DNA of 64,000 nt from Gloeopeniophorella convolvens (taxonomy: Eukaryota > Basidiomycota > Agaricomycetes > Russulales). The notes beneath the pieces are model-generated. The model saw only the letters and a program-made list of their open reading frames with translations. It did not search any database and was not told the origin of the DNA. Shown here piece by piece: positions 11,227 to 26,047 of this stretch (positions within the stretch are counted from its first letter, which is position 1; every line of letters begins with the position of its first letter). The DNA lies in NCBI GenBank assembly GCA_022496205.1, contig WTXD01000018.1, forward strand, positions 248,001 through 312,000, read 5' to 3'. Both the position numbers and the translations under genes were made by a program.

Positions 11227-13032
11227 TCAGACGAAGAAATATACATGGAGCCATCTCTGCGTAGCTCCTCCAATCACCTGCTAGGAGTGTTAGAGCATGT
11301 GCCGTCTGGGCAAGTAGGTATATGCGTACCTTATCGACCACGTGAACGATCCTCACATCGTCCACCGCTATGCCCACAGTGCCCTGACAGTCTTTGGACG
11401 AGATAGGGAATCTCGTCTCCACGTAGGGCAAAGCCGAAACAACGTCCTTAGCGAGGGTCTCCCCACGAGACGCCACCGTGACCGGCTCCGACACTACTTT
11501 GATGGTGCATCCGTTCTCTTGGATGGATGACACGCTACCGAACCACGCCGCGGCCTCACGCACGCGGGAAGGGTGGAAATCACGAACTGCGATGCCCTGG
11601 GCGTCCTCAAAGAACCAGCGCTCCCCGACAACCTTTTCAAAGCTTAGCGAGTCCATGAGGACGACGTGTGCCGATTGTGGGCCCCACAAAGTCCACGGTA
11701 CCTGGGGCTCCCGACTGCGGTGGCCGGTATCAAGTGTCATGAAAGCAAGCAGTTTCTTACGTGGTATCAAGACCCTGAACGCAGGCCGGTCGTAGTATCG
11801 CGCGCCAAAGGAGATTATTCTGTTGTCCGGCAGACTGTGAAAATGGATCCGTTGAGGCGTCCGGTACGAGTCTGACACCGGAGTCTTGCTGGGGAGAAAC
11901 CACGAAGACGGCTCCGAGTCGGAATCCACAGAGGAAAGGTAGCTGTCCCTGCGAATCGCCGGCAGGAATAGGTAGCAAAAGCTGTGAACATGAGCTTGAC
12001 CTGCGGGAGATGAGGCGATGTGGAGCGTATTGCTGTCGAGGTGGTAGAATAAAAATATATCCTCTGTAAGCACCTCGAAATTGGGAGAGACAAGAGCTTC
12101 ACAGCCGGTGTTTGAAGGCTAAGATTCACTGATCAAAACGCGCATAAAAATCGGGAGACAGAATGGCGCTTGCCTTTGAGACCGTGCCCGTCTTCCACTC
12201 TACCACGTGCATTAGCGGCTCGTAGGCTGGATACCCCGCAACGTGAACGTAGATGCAGTCACAAAGCATTGCCGTCTTCACGGTCACCCTGTCGCCATCG
12301 GCTGGAGCAAAGATATTGATCGTGTGGAGTAGAGCAGATGTATGTGGCATCCCTTCAGAGATGTTGAACAGCTTTATCTCAACTTTACACCGGCTGCCAC
12401 TATCACCGTCATAACCGTACTCGAGGCTAGGTCAAACTTAGAATGGAACCCCACTCAGAACTTGAAAAGACTCACTGAACTAGTACTAGAAGATCCAAGT
12501 CGAATACGAATTCATAGCCTTGGAAGAAGTCCTCTGAGTTGTACTCTTCGTCGTCATGGAAAGCGGGAATCGTGACCAACGACCATGAGTTGTTTAGAGA
12601 TGAAGTCGGCATGCGGAGGTCGAGCACCGCATATTTGAATGGGCTGTATGACACAACCGAGACAAGCCGTCCCCTCTGAATAAAGTAATTCGGTTTCTGA
12701 GGTGCTCTATTCAGTACTGGCGGCTCATCGGCCCACGGTTGAGGCATCGAGTAGGCTGGTTGTCGCAGGTCAGGGAATAGCCACGGTCTTTCCCAGCGCT
12801 CGAGTGCGCGAGTGCGTTCAAAGGCGGACATCCCGGGAAGAAGGAAATCAACGACTCCGGCGCGTCTTGCAAGCAACACATACTGCAACATGGCGGAGCT
12901 GCCAACGATATAACACAGTTTTCGGCAGGTGAGCTGGCACGCGAGCACATCTCGAGGCGTTTCGTGGAGTAGTAAGATTGTGTGAGCGAGAAGTTCGACG
13001 GGGAGCGACAGCAGGCGGCTGGGGGAGACCAT
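11227..13032 (-). CDS. F-box-type protein, paralogue 4
   Basis: The start at 13032 gives MVSPSRLLSLPVELLAHTIL, the same opening as paralogues 5-8. The four-exon plan is intact. Exon 1 ends FDLDLLVLVQ. Exon 2 ends EWKTGTVSK at a GC donor (intron 12173-12119, GCAAGC to CTTAG). Exon 3 opens PSNTGCEALVSPNFEVL and carries WTLWGPQSAHVVLMD, FEDAQGIAVRDFHPSRV, GCTIKVV and VDDVRIVHVVDK. The last exon reads QVIGGATQRWLHVYFFV and stops at 11227. Nucleotide similarity to paralogue 3 continues into both flanks, which points to a recent tandem duplication. The function is inferred only as a ubiquitin-ligase adaptor. Confidence 0.82.
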
Positions 13033-13378
13033 GGTGGTGCAAAGGTAGGTGAGATTGAGACAAAGGGAAGTCCACAGATGGTTTGAGTGGCATGGTGGCG
13101 ACCCAGCCTCGACCCCAACTCGACCCTTCCTGATTTTGTCCTTCAAAATGGTACATAAAGAAGAACGACGCGACGATGGCCCCGCCGCACTTCGGACTCC
13201 GAGCCGTCGCGCGGCAACACGGCCCGATGGCCACCGCTGTCATACACCATCGTATTGTCATCATCATCATCGTCATCAACCCCCGGCCGTCAGGACCGCC
13301 GGCCGCCATCAACATTGCGACAAGTGGGTCTGATACTGTTCACAAATATTGACTGGGACTCCCTTCATATGATCTACT

Positions 13379-15166
13379 TCAAGTCAAGTGGAATACGCCA
13401 ATCTGACATCTCCGTACACAGCCTTGACCTCCCGCCTCCTGGTCGAATGCCCGCGCAGCCTGAGAATGGCAGGACATGTACATCTTGTCTGAAATCAGAA
13501 TAATCTTCTCGTTGTCTAGCGCTACCATGTCCACCAAGTCCTGGTAGCGATCGGGAGACATCGGGAGCCTCGTCTCCACGTAAGGTAGCGCAGAGATTAT
13601 GTCTTCGGCGAAGACGTTCCCGCGAGATACAACCTTGATCGGGTCTGTCACTACTCTGACAGAACACCCGTTCTTCCAGAGGTAGACGCCCCTACCGAAC
13701 AGTCTTGCAGCCTCTTGCACACGGGCAACGTTGAAATCGCGGAACCCAAGCCCTTGGTTGTCTTCGAAAAACCAGCGCTCGCCAACTATTTTCCCAAAAT
13801 TCACCGAACTCGAAAGGATGATATGCGCAGACTGCGGGCCCCAGAGTCTCCAGGGGATGTGAGGTCGCAGATAGTCGTGTCCGCTGGTGATGTTGGCAAA
13901 CCGAAGTAGTGTCTTCCGTGGGATCAAGTACTTGAGACTGAAGCCTTCATACACGGCGTCGAAAGCAATTAGCTCGTTTTCGGGTAGACTCTGGAAAGGG
14001 ATGCGGAGATGTGCCTGACACGTATCCAACGGGGACGGCAGGCTGTGAAGGCCACTTTGAAAGGGCTCCATGTCAGAGGTGACAGTCTCGAGGCACCCGC
14101 AGTCGCCAAGGAGGGGTAGAAAGAGCAGGCAGGCAGGGTCAGCTTTAATCTCTTCGTCTTGGTCGCTCTCGTCCCGCTCCATTGAGGAGAGCTCGATGCA
14201 ATTGTGCTGGGGTTCGAAGAACATAACCATGTTTTCGTGCAGCATCTCGAAGCATGGCGAATAGTGACCGCTGTCACAGCCTTCCAGCTCTATCTAGATG
14301 ACTCGTCAGACCTAACGCCAAAATAGAGAAGCAACGAGATAGTACTTGCCGACGTCGCGGTACCACTTTTCCACGATACCATGTATACTTCCGACTGCGC
14401 ATGGCGGGCCCCCACCTCCGCACAGTGCACGAATATATCCTCCTGACGCATAGCTACTGTGACTTTCGTAACGCCGATGACGACTTCAACGGCATCAAGG
14501 CTGACCCTGTGCGCTGGGGCAGACGGGTGCGGTGTTCCGCGGGAGATGCTAAACATCGCTAGCTCGATATTCCCATTAACTGAGCTAGTGAGATCTGAGG
14601 AGACATCTTCAGACATGGTCAAGCGTAAAAGCTCACTAGGTCAACACCAGAAGGTCCGACTCGAACACGAACGTGTAATCCTGCAATCCGTCCGCCTCGT
14701 CATCGTCATCGCCTTCCGGAACGGCAGGAATCCCGACTCGTGACCATCGAATTAGACGCCGTCGAAGATCATGGATTGTATAGGTGAATGGGTTAGTGGA
14801 CATCACAGACACAAGGCGTCCGCTCCGAAGGAAGTGGTCGCCCCGTCCGCCGTCTGGACGGCACGGCTCGTGAAATGCCAAAGAGTAGGCCGGTTTCCAC
14901 TGGGTAGGAAATGGCCAGGGTTTCTCCCACCGCTCAAAGATATTGAGGCGATCGAGCACGGAGATCCCGGAGCAAAACGTGTCGACGACCCCAGCCTGTC
15001 TGGTGCGTAGTGCATATCGAAGAAGATCGGAATGTTGGACGACACGACAGAATTGTCGGCAGGTGAGTTGGCATGTGAGCACATCTCTCGGATCCTCGTA
15101 TAACAGGGAAACGATCGAAGCAAGGAGCTGAGTAGGAAGTGACAAGAGGCGGCTGGGGGCGACCAT
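13379..15166 (-). CDS. F-box-type protein, paralogue 5
   Basis: This is a more diverged member. It starts MVAPSRLLSLPTQLLASIVSL, with the F-box core CQLTCRQFCRVVQ. Exon 2 holds IELAMFSISRGTPHPSAPAH and ends WKSGTATS at a GC donor (intron 14349-14294, GCAAGT to TCTAG). Exon 3 carries CFEMLHENMVMFF, WRLWGPQSAHIILS, GLGFRDFNVARV, GCSVRVV and DIISALPYVETRLP. At the position of the family's last intron the donor reads AT|GTACAT instead of GTACGC. One possibility is that the frame runs on to a stop at 13379. The other is that a 43-nt intron leads to REVKAVYGDVRLAYST, ending at 13384, which resembles the family tail better. The rest of the gene is undamaged. Confidence 0.78.
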
Positions 15167-15742
15167 GGTAGCTGGGGTAGTTGGGGGTGCAGTGGGGAGG
15201 ACAGGAGTGGCACTCCCCCATCAAAAGCAGCCCCGGCAGCATAATGGCCAGCTTCAATGGCCAGGCCAGGGGAACAAAGGCGCAACGGAACTTGAAAACA
15301 AAACTCGCTTGCTCAAGCGCTCAACGTCAACGTTCAACGCTTGCTTTCAGAACTGCAACTCGAACTGTTCAAGTAGGTTCAACTCGACCTGATCAGTCCG
15401 AACTGGTCTCGAGCCCGCAATAACTTCATGTAATACGTATGTAAGCTTCTCGGGCAACCTCGGGCAACTCGGAGTGGGCCCGGGGCCCAGCCACGGACCG
15501 CCGGGCGGTGATCAACTTGTATACGCATTTCGGTTTGCTTCGGTCATTTGCAACTGGCGAAGTTTGGGACATTATATGCTTACTTGGATCGTCAACTAGG
15601 CCAATAAGTACTCAAAAGCAGCTGATTACAAGATGACATCGGTATGTCCCATGTGGAACGACAGCACGATCTTCAATCGCGATCGCATCTGCTGTGCGGC
15701 GTGCGTCACCGTCTTGCGAACCGCACTCAAATGCATTGCAGA
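15167..15742. other. Intergenic region between F-box genes 5 and 6
   Basis: No gene was recognised. It must contain the 5' flank of gene 5 and the 3' flank of gene 6. A block near 15600-15720 (ATGTCCCATGTGG, then CGACAGCA and GCATCTGC) is repeated downstream of F-box gene 7 (37280-37340) and more loosely downstream of gene 8 (40170-40215). It is therefore flank carried along with the duplications. Confidence 0.5.
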
Positions 15743-17561
15743 TTAAGCTAAGAGGTAGATGTTCATCCATCTCTGTACTTTGTCGCCTTCAATTTCCTGC
15801 TCCGAGTCGATGAACATCCGGCGGCGTCACTGGCGGATACGGGAGTGCGCTCACCTTATCGAACACGTGGACGAGCCTCTCATCGTCTACCGCTATGCCC
15901 ATAGTGCTTTGAAGGTCGTCGAGAGGGATCGGTAGCCTTATCTCCATATACGGCAGAGCCGAAACGATGTCTTCCTCCAGGCAGCCCTCTCGAGGCATCA
16001 CCGTGACCGGCCCCCATACAGCTTTGACGGTGCACCCGTTTGGCGCTCTACCGAACCACCTTGCGGCCTGCGATACACGAAAAGGATGGAAGTCACGGAA
16101 TCCAATGCCCTCGTCGTCCGCGAAGAACCAGCGCTGCCCGACAGCCTTCCCATAGAAAATCGAGTCCGTGTCCACAACGTGCGCGTATCGTGGGCCCCAT
16201 TCTTCCCACGGAATATGGGGATCATCATCATATGTGTCAACGGCTGAAAAATCGTGCTTCATGAGCGCAAGCAGGTTCGTGCAGGGTATCACGAATGTGA
16301 GGCAATGAGCATCGAAATACGTCGCATTGAATGTGATCAACCTGTTTTCCGGTGGCGTGTGGAAAGGGATGCGTCCAGGTGCGTGCTCTGTAGCCGGGGC
16401 GGACTCCCAATCAGGGAGCGTCCACGACCACGCTTCCATCGCGGAGGTGAGGGTCCCGACGAAGGCCCCGTGGCTGATGGCGGGTAAAGAGAACGATTCG
16501 GCGTCGTGTCCGAGGTCAAGGTCGCCCAACTGACGACGCGTGCCGATTTCGATCGCGTTCCAATCCAGTCTGAAGAACATCATCTTGTCCTCTGCAAGCG
16601 TTTCAAAGCAGGGTGAGTTGATGTTGCCGTCGTTATCTATTCTCCCCTGTTCACTGATGAGGCCACCCATAAGAATTCTATGAACTGTGTAGTACTTGCC
16701 TTTGAAACAAGCCCCTCCCTCCAATCTACCGCGTGCGATTGCGACACCGGCCGCGGATCTGATACGATGTTCACGAGTATACAATCGCGGACTACCGCCG
16801 TCGCCACTGTTACATGATCGCCACGAACGTCATCAGCAGGTATGTTGAATGTGTGGATTGGAGCAGATGCGTGAGGTTCCCCTCGAGAGATGTTGAATAG
16901 CTTTATCTCGACTTCACCCCCGCGTATATTAATTTCTTCCGAATCTAGAAGGCTAAGAGAAATTAGACGCGGAACATTTGAGTTTGGAATGCACTCACTG
17001 GGTCAAAACTAGGAGGTCCGAGTCAAATGAAAATTCATATCCCTGGAAGAAGCACTCCGCCTCGTACTCTTCGTCGTCATGAAAAGCTGGAATCGTGACC
17101 ACCGACCACGAGTTGCTCAGAGACGAAAGTGGAACGCGGAGGTCAAGCACCGCATATTTGAATGGACTGTACGACATCACTGAGATAAGTCGTCCCCTCT
17201 GCATGAAATACTTGGGTTCTTCAGGTGCCCTGTTCGACGCTGGTGGCTCCGGGTCATCAACCCACGGTTGAGGCATCGAGTAGGCTGGTTGTCGCAGGTC
17301 AGGGAGTAGCCACGGCATCTCCCAATGGGAGAGTGCGCGCATGCGCTCATGTGCGGACATCCCAGGAAGAAGAGGATCGACGACTCCAGCGCGCTTTGCG
17401 CGTAGCACGTACTGCAATATGACGGAGCTGCGGACTACATGGAACAGCTTCCGGCAGGTGAGCTGGCATGCGAGTACGTCTCGGGGTGTTTCGTGAAGTA
17501 GGAAGATAATGTGAGCAAGGAGTTCGACGGGGACCGACAGCAGACGGCTGGGAGCGACCAT
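15743..17561 (-). CDS. F-box-type protein, paralogue 6
   Basis: It starts at 17561 with MVAPSRLLSVPVELLAHIIF and belongs to the same subgroup as paralogues 7 and 8. Exon 1 ends SDLLVLTQ. Exon 2 ends in WREGLVSK at a GC donor (intron 16699-16647, 53 nt, GCAAGT to AACAG). Exon 3 opens GRIDNDGNINSPCFETL and carries EEWGPRYAHVVDTD, FADDEGIGFRDFHPFRV, GCTVKAVW and VDDERLVHVFDK. The last exon is EIEGDKVQRWMNIYLLA, stopping at 15743. The RVQRWMNIYLLA-type tail is shared exactly by paralogues 7 and 8, so this final exon is real coding sequence. No damage was seen. Confidence 0.83.
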
Positions 17562-18328
17562 GACTCGTTACGGTGGCAGTATAGAGCCGGGATGGATAGG
17601 TGGCATTTATAAAACCCTACCAGACAGGTGGTCGGAGTATCATGGTGGCGAGGAGCTTGGCCAACCGATGCGGTCTTGAATTTCCTTGAACGAAGAACAA
17701 TGGATAACGAGTCGTTGACGGATTCGTCCAGCACCGTGATCGTCCACGACTCGGGCCGCGGTTCGAACTGATAACGGCAACTTTTGCGGCCCGGTAGCCG
17801 CTGTGAGTTACGCGATTACATAAACTGTATAGGCGCCGTGCAGTCAGCATCTCCGAGTCTAACTTTTCCACTGCCATTAGTTGAAACCGTTGAACTTGAA
17901 CATGACGATCCTCGTCAGTGTTGAACATTCTTTCCAACCCATCCTTTTATAGAGCCCATCTCCGCAAAGACAGACTCAGATGGCCTGTAATCACTGTTCC
18001 CATTCGCGAAGCACTCGCCGGGCCTGTGCTGTTGTCTGATTCGAGGTTCATCAACATTCCTGGAGCGCTCACTGACGGATCCAAGCAGCACGATCTGCCG
18101 TGTATTTGACTATGGGCGCTATGCAGGTCACCGGTAACCGGTCAGTGCGTGAGGTGCGCCACGAGTCGCCTTGGTAGCGACACACCACCATCTACCGAAG
18201 TCTACGCCCTGCCGACTCAAGTCGAGCAAGCCCGCTGTTGTGCAATTGGATCACAGTGAACATAATTTCAACATCAGAAGGCTGCTCTCTCGGTTCATCA
18301 TACCTACGTTCTTCGACATCTACTCCAA
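17562..18328. other. Divergent intergenic region
   Basis: It lies between F-box gene 6 (leftward) and the EF-hand/ZZ gene (rightward). The first ~300 bp resemble the upstream regions of F-box genes 7 and 8, including the TATA segment and a GAGGAGCTTGGCC-like block. No further gene was seen. Confidence 0.5.
17607..17614 (-). promoter_or_regulatory. TATA box of F-box gene 6
   Basis: TTTATAAA lies 46 bp upstream of the start codon at 17561. The same element lies at nearly the same distance before paralogues 7 and 8, which supports a functional role. Confidence 0.55.
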
Positions 18329-21300
18329 ATGCCGATTTCGAGGGTCTTCAGGAGACTTATCCATCGTGACAATTCAAGCTCAATCTCTTCAGGAGGTGGT
18401 CCGGATTTTCGGAATGTCTCCAGCCAGGGTTACTTTCCAGAACGCCGCCCTCAACCATTGGTAGCTTCGCGGGCTGAGGCCGGTCGTAGTGATGGAACAG
18501 CGGAGGGAGTCCCTCCGAGTGACTCAACGCAGCCCACGTCTCTAGATGCCGCCAAGACAAATTCAGAGCCGGATTTGCTGCCTCTCGAGGCGGGAGGGCC
18601 CGACTTCGATTCACCCGCGCCAGCAGGTGCAGCTACCCCGCCGGAGGCGTTGCGTATGAACTCTCGAGAAGATATACATCTGGACACCACCTTGACTGCG
18701 ACCTGGAACTTGATCAAAGGAGAACCAGAAGACCACGCTACTGCTCACAAGACACTGAACGCCCTTGGTGCGGTATTTTTCACCCCCTTACGCGCGTAGC
18801 TAAGTGAGAAATAGATGACAGGATGACCGCCTTGCAGGGTGATATCGCCCCATTTATTCCCCTCGTACAGGCGGCAGAGGCTTCTTTCAGTAAATCGGGC
18901 GTGGGAAAGGCCGTGAAAGAAGGCGTCAATCACTTTTTTGAGGGCATGCCCGTCTTCATGAACGCGCTAGACGCCGTTGCCGACTTGCATCCATTCATCG
19001 GTGGTATGAATTTTATATCCTGATCCACTCACTTGTTGATATCTCGTCAGTTGTCGTGCTTGCCTTCAAAACCGTGTACACTCTCGAACTCAAACGACGA
19101 GATAACGAGGCGAAAACGATAGCGCTATATGTTGAGATGAAAGATATGATGTCCGTCTTGCTGCAGTGAGTGTGCATCTGGTAGAGTATGATCGTGTGTT
19201 GATGCGTGATGGGCAGACTACGGGACATGCACGATGAACAGATTGTTTCCCCAGATCAGACGACGCTAGAAGATAGGCTCAAGACTCTCGTCGAGACTAC
19301 GGCCAAGGATATCAAGGAGTGTTCCAACACTTGCGATGCGTACGCGAAGAAAACACTTCTGGCAAAGGTCGTTCAGGGCCCGATGTGGGATTCGAGGCTC
19401 CTCACCTTCGTGTCGATGTTCAACAAGCGCCGCACTGAGTTCGAGTTTGCTTTGTCGATTCACACGTCACTTGGCGTCGACTCGGCGAATACCAAGCTCG
19501 ACGGTTTAGGTGAAGCTGCGGAACAACTTAACGCGAAGTAAACCCTCCCCTACGATGCTTTCGATGTGGCGCTGATTAACACGACAGGATGAACACGATG
19601 TTGGCCCTGTTTCAGGAGATGGTCAATCCAGAGCAGAAAGGGCTTGCTTCCGCTCTCCGAGCAAAGGGTGGAGTCAAAGCGGTTCGTGAAAACGACAAGG
19701 CCATCAGAGAGCTCCAGAATATTGCGAACAAGTCGGTGGGCGGGGAAGAGGACAGCTCTGATGCATCGGCGACTACATTCAATCGCTTCAAGAGTGAAGT
19801 CTTTGAAGACCCAGGCACCGCGATTGATAGAAATTTGACCATTTTCTCGCGCAAGTATGAAGTACAAAAGCGCCAGATCATCGATGAACTCACACTCGTC
19901 GTAAAACGGGAGAGCGACCGTGTCATCCAAGAAGTCACGAATGGTCCCCACGACCGGATTCTTGATCGAGTGCGTATTCATGGCCCGTCGCGGTAGAGCA
20001 TCCATTGAAGTGCGTCATGTCAGGACATATATGACATTTGGAAGGAGATGGTACGTGGCACCTCCACTCTGAGCTTCGTCTGTAGGTTGCTGATGCGTCT
20101 ACTCCAGCGCTGGCGCGACAACGTCAAAGCGCGTCACTTCGTGATGGCTTTCCGAGATTATTACGTTGAGAAGATCAGTTCTGAGGCACAGGCTGTGCGC
20201 GGTGTCAGCTCAGTGTCCAACTCCCGCGATCCCGATGCATGGGCAATCCAGTTCATAGATATTCTGCATCTTCAACCAATATTGGAATTTTTCGACGACG
20301 ATACCTCTGGGTTCATCACTATCAAAGAAATGAACCGGTTTACCAGTTCTCGTCCCATTGATTGGAGGTGAGTATCGCACGAGTCTTCGATGATAGCCGC
20401 CTTGCTAAGTGATATAGTCTTCCTTTGTGGGTCGCTTATTGGGGAGTCGGTGGGCATAGCTTCCAATCCTTAAATCTGAGACCAGGATGCCTTACACGCT
20501 TTCCAGGTTGGAAGTCATCCATGATCAACTACGCTAAATCGATTGAACACCTTTGGTCAAAGATGGATGGCATGCATACGGCGGTCTTGGCTCCAAACCG
20601 TGACTCTGTGGCGCGATACCAGATCTATGTCTGGAGACTGGTGCACAAGTTGACAGCGACCTTGACTGACAGTGACCCAGATACCACGTACCTCGACCGA
20701 TTCCAGAGCCCGATCACAGCAGAGGAGGAGCGCCTGAAGAAGAACTTGGAAGCAGTTGACTATGTCATCGATGGTTTGGATACGCTCAAGTTGATCATCG
20801 GTGAGGGTCGATTGGAGAAGGTAGGTGAGACTCCCATCTATCATACGTAGACGTGACGATACGTGCCCACAGACACTGTTCCCACTGATCTACCTGTTCA
20901 TGAAACACCATTACGACATCATGCGAGTGGCCCGACGAACGATCATCTCGAAGCGTGAGATTTGGGACGCCATCGAGGGCATGCAGCTCATTGAGGGAGC
21001 CATCAACGATCGCGTACATTATCTAGAAAGTGAGTCGTCCTTTGTGCGAGGCAAGTATCCACTGAGCATGCGGAAATAGATGTCTTCCGGCAACAAAAGA
21101 TGGATGTAACCGAGCAGTTCCAGTCATTTGCCTGCGGCATTGTTCGTACTCTCTCCATCGTTCTTGATCTCCCGCTGACGATCAGCGTCAGTTCAAGTAC
21201 TACTATCAACAGCAAGATCTTATGACGATTGAATACATCCAAAACCTCGACGTTCCCATTGTAGGGTACGGCGATACAAGTGACTCCGAATCGGATTTGG

Positions 21301-23327
21301 ACCCAGCAGACGTGCTAAAGCAAGAATATAAGGACAATGTACCGCTCGACGACTGGGTTTACGACGGAGAGACTATTCATAAGGGTGTCGACGCGAGTGA
21401 AGTCCAGGGACCATTAAAGGACGTGTGCGTACTTCGTAACGACCGTACGATTCACGGGCCCCTGACCAGGTCACCAAAGGCTAGGTCACTGGCACGGCTA
21501 TTGGTACACCGGAATTGGCGAAGACTACCCATGGGGCTGCGACACAATGCTTACTATGGTCCTCATGCCCGCCGAAGGCGAGCAAACCGTCAGGGCAGAT
21601 GCTTGGTGCAACCTGGGTCGTTTCAAGATGGATGGCACCTGGACCGAAGGCGAAAACAGGGAAATCAAGCTCACCCTAAGAGTAACCTACATCTCCGTGA
21701 TGGACCGCGAAGTCGTCGAGTACATCATGGTCGACTTCCACCCCGACTCACCCAGCACCCTCGCAGGCGTATGGGGAATGACGGCAGATCCTGCATGGTC
21801 ATACGGCGCAATGGGATTTCGCAGGACACCATCGCACTACCTCATCCATTACCCTACACCATTCCAGATGGGCGAAGAGAAGGCACGATCCCTGTGGAAG
21901 TTTGCTATTAACTGCATGCTCGACGACGTGCGTCGCGAGCGGTGGTCCTGGTCGTACCTCGCAGAGCGCCGCGACAAGCGTGAGGCGTACATGGCCTTGG
22001 CCGCGCGCGTACTGTATAACGAGTATACATATCATACCGAAGAGGAGGACGACCTTGTCGCAATCGTGAAGGGGTTGACGCCTGCGGATGCTTGTTTCTA
22101 TGCATCGAGAGTGCGCCTGCGGCGCGCCACCACGTGGATCCACGGGTAAGTGGTTGCATCAGCATCGTCTAGATCTTACCCGTGCGACGTCCTTCACAGA
22201 GGTATCCATTGCGATAACTGTTCTGCCTTCATCGGACCTATCCGCCTTGTTTGCATGGATTGTAAGTCGGACAGTTACGCCGGCAACACTCTGGACATCT
22301 GCGATGCACCTGCCTGCGTTAGCAGCCACATTTTCCGCTCCGATCTTGCCTCGCCACACGCGCCGACGCATCGCTTGCTTAAGGCGCGCACGGCTCTGAC
22401 TTCTCGTCAGTTCGGACGGGTCTACGCGGCAGCTCACCGGGCTCTCGAGAAGACAGAACCCATCCGCCGCACTATAGCATCAAGGAAGGCCAAGCCAGGC
22501 AGCGTTCACGAAGATGTTTCAGGTCAAAGTGACATGATCCCTGATGGGCCTGATGAGGAGAGGCACGGCGAGATGGAGAACGCTCTAGAGGGGGATAGTC
22601 CGAATGGGGAAGCCCGCTCCCAGAAGGAGACAAGCGCCGACAGAGACACTAACGCCAATAGGCAAGACAACGCTGAAGGAGAGCGAGTCAGCGTCGAAGA
22701 AGCTTACTTCGAAGAGGATGACATTGTACAAGAAGATGCTGACGTCGAAGAAGACCTGCATGCGGCAGACCGGGACGATGTACCTAGATGTGGCAGTTGC
22801 CATGAGGCCGTTGACCTGCCCTGTTGGTTCTGCATCATCTGCGAAGGTATGGTCATAGTTTACGACCGCGACAGGGTTCTGACGCTGCATCGCGCTCCAT
22901 TTCAGCCGATCTTTACATATGCGACGCGTGCGACGCGCAGGACATCACCTCCTTCTCGGGTCCTTGGGATTCCCATGATACCAGCCACCACTTAATACGG
23001 TGCCAAGAACCCGAGCCTGAGTACCATACGATCACCGTCGACCAACGCGTTGCGAAAGTGGAAGAACGTATCGATGAGATGCGTTCTCAATTTAGCACCT
23101 ACTTCGACGCACTGACTACACGGGTGGATGGAGTCACTAGTGAAGTATCCGGATTCTCAAAGACGGTGGAGGAGAGGTTACACGGTCTATCAAGTCGTGT
23201 CGATGGCCTGAATGGGCGCTTTGACGAATTGAGTGGTCGGTTTGATGAGTTGAATGGGCAATTGGGATCCATAGAACAGTTACTGCAGCTGCTAGCTCGA
23301 GCTCACCTCTCTTCAGGGACAAATTGA
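18329..23327 (+). CDS. Large EF-hand and ZZ-type zinc-finger protein
   Basis: This is a long multi-exon gene of a type found across mushroom-forming fungi; its role is not established. The N-terminal ~150 residues are Ser/Pro-rich and probably disordered. A helical region follows (FIPLVQAAEASF, ADLHPFIGVVVLAFKTVYTL, LELKRRDNEAKTIALYVEM), resembling the N-terminal helical bundles of fungal STAND-like proteins. A canonical EF-hand loop lies at 20294-20329 (DDDTSGFITIKE: D1, D3, S5, G6, E12). Further on, the C-terminal half has a conserved WYTGIGEDYPWG region and two Cys-rich ZZ-like modules: CDNCSAFIGPIRLVCMDC near 22207, and CGSCHEAVDLPCWFCIIC followed by ICDACDAQ near 22790-22940. The end is a coiled coil with RFDEL repeats. 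An acidic linker separates the Cys modules. Calcium binding and zinc binding are inferred from motifs. Exon borders were only partly resolved. Confidence 0.8.
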
Positions 23328-23514
23328 TTGTATCATATCTCGCGTAGTTGAACATTGGACCGTCACGTAGACCACCTGGCGTTGGATCTCTGGCGTGGGG
23401 GCAGCATCACGGACCGAAGATGGGGCAGTCGACTCTCGCATTGATTCATGATGAAACGATTCCGCTGGTTAATCATACAGATTTCTGAGGATTACGGCTT
23501 CTCTTTCTTCTCTC

Positions 23515-25089
<1,575 letters not shown>

Positions 25090-26047
25090 GATTGCGGATT
25101 GGTCTGAAGGCCGAAGTTGGCCGTTCCTGAGTTGAGAACGGGGGCGAAGTAGGTCTACTGAGATCTTGAGGGCGCTACCGCATTTATGTTGCCATTCGAG
25201 ATAGGGCGAACGTCACGAGGCCGTGATCCACGCGGCGGAACCACTATGAAGCCGCCGGGTGGCCGAAAGGCCTTCCAGAGCTTCGTCATCGAGTTGATAG
25301 CTTGCGCGAATGGCAAATTCACGAGTTGAGATAGGCTGAGGTTGAGATAGCGTGACCCTGGCGGGCCGACATAGGCCGACATCGCCTTCGAAGTCGGCCG
25401 GCAGCTGCCGGCAGCGGTTCCCACGATTCACATTTCACTCTTGCCCCACCCCAGTGCCAGAAGCCCCCTCGCCTTTCTATCTACTAGGTCGTCGCTGATA
25501 CACATCTCACGCACGTCTTGAAGCTTGAAGGAGAAGAGTAAATCTTACTTGTGCATCTTCGTTCCTGAGCTTCTATAAGAGTGTCCAGTTCGTGATGGAT
25601 TATTCTTGTTTCGCGCGTCCGAGTAAGCCGCCATTAGACTTCGCATGGACGTAGCTGGAGCTCTTCCAGTGCTGGTGCGGAGAGGTGCGGAGGCCAACTA
25701 GTCTCTGTCAGAGCGGTGATTTCGACTTCCCTACTTTCTGGTAGCACTCTCGAAAAGCGAACTCAGCTGCAACGGCGCTCGCTTCGGCTCTGATAGAATT
25801 CATAATACCGATGCTCATGGCACCCAGCATACCAACTGCTTACACTAAGTAACCAGGACCTAGTAATACCATCGATTCGCACGCGCTGGGTCATTTCAAG
25901 AAATGCGATTTAGTAGTACTCAGTACTCAGATCCACAACACCAGCATCATCCCCCGGACCAACAAAAAAACAAATAAAAAACAAAACAGTGCGAAAAGAA
26001 AACGAAAACAGAGAGCAAAAGAGAGAAGCATAGCCCGATCGGCCCGC
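25090..26047. other. Intergenic region, no gene seen
   Basis: It holds the AKR7 promoter side and the 3' flank of the Sds3-like gene. Short open frames near 25155-25430 lack motifs and splice support. An A-rich stretch lies at about 25960-26000, just downstream of the Sds3-like stop. Confidence 0.45.
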
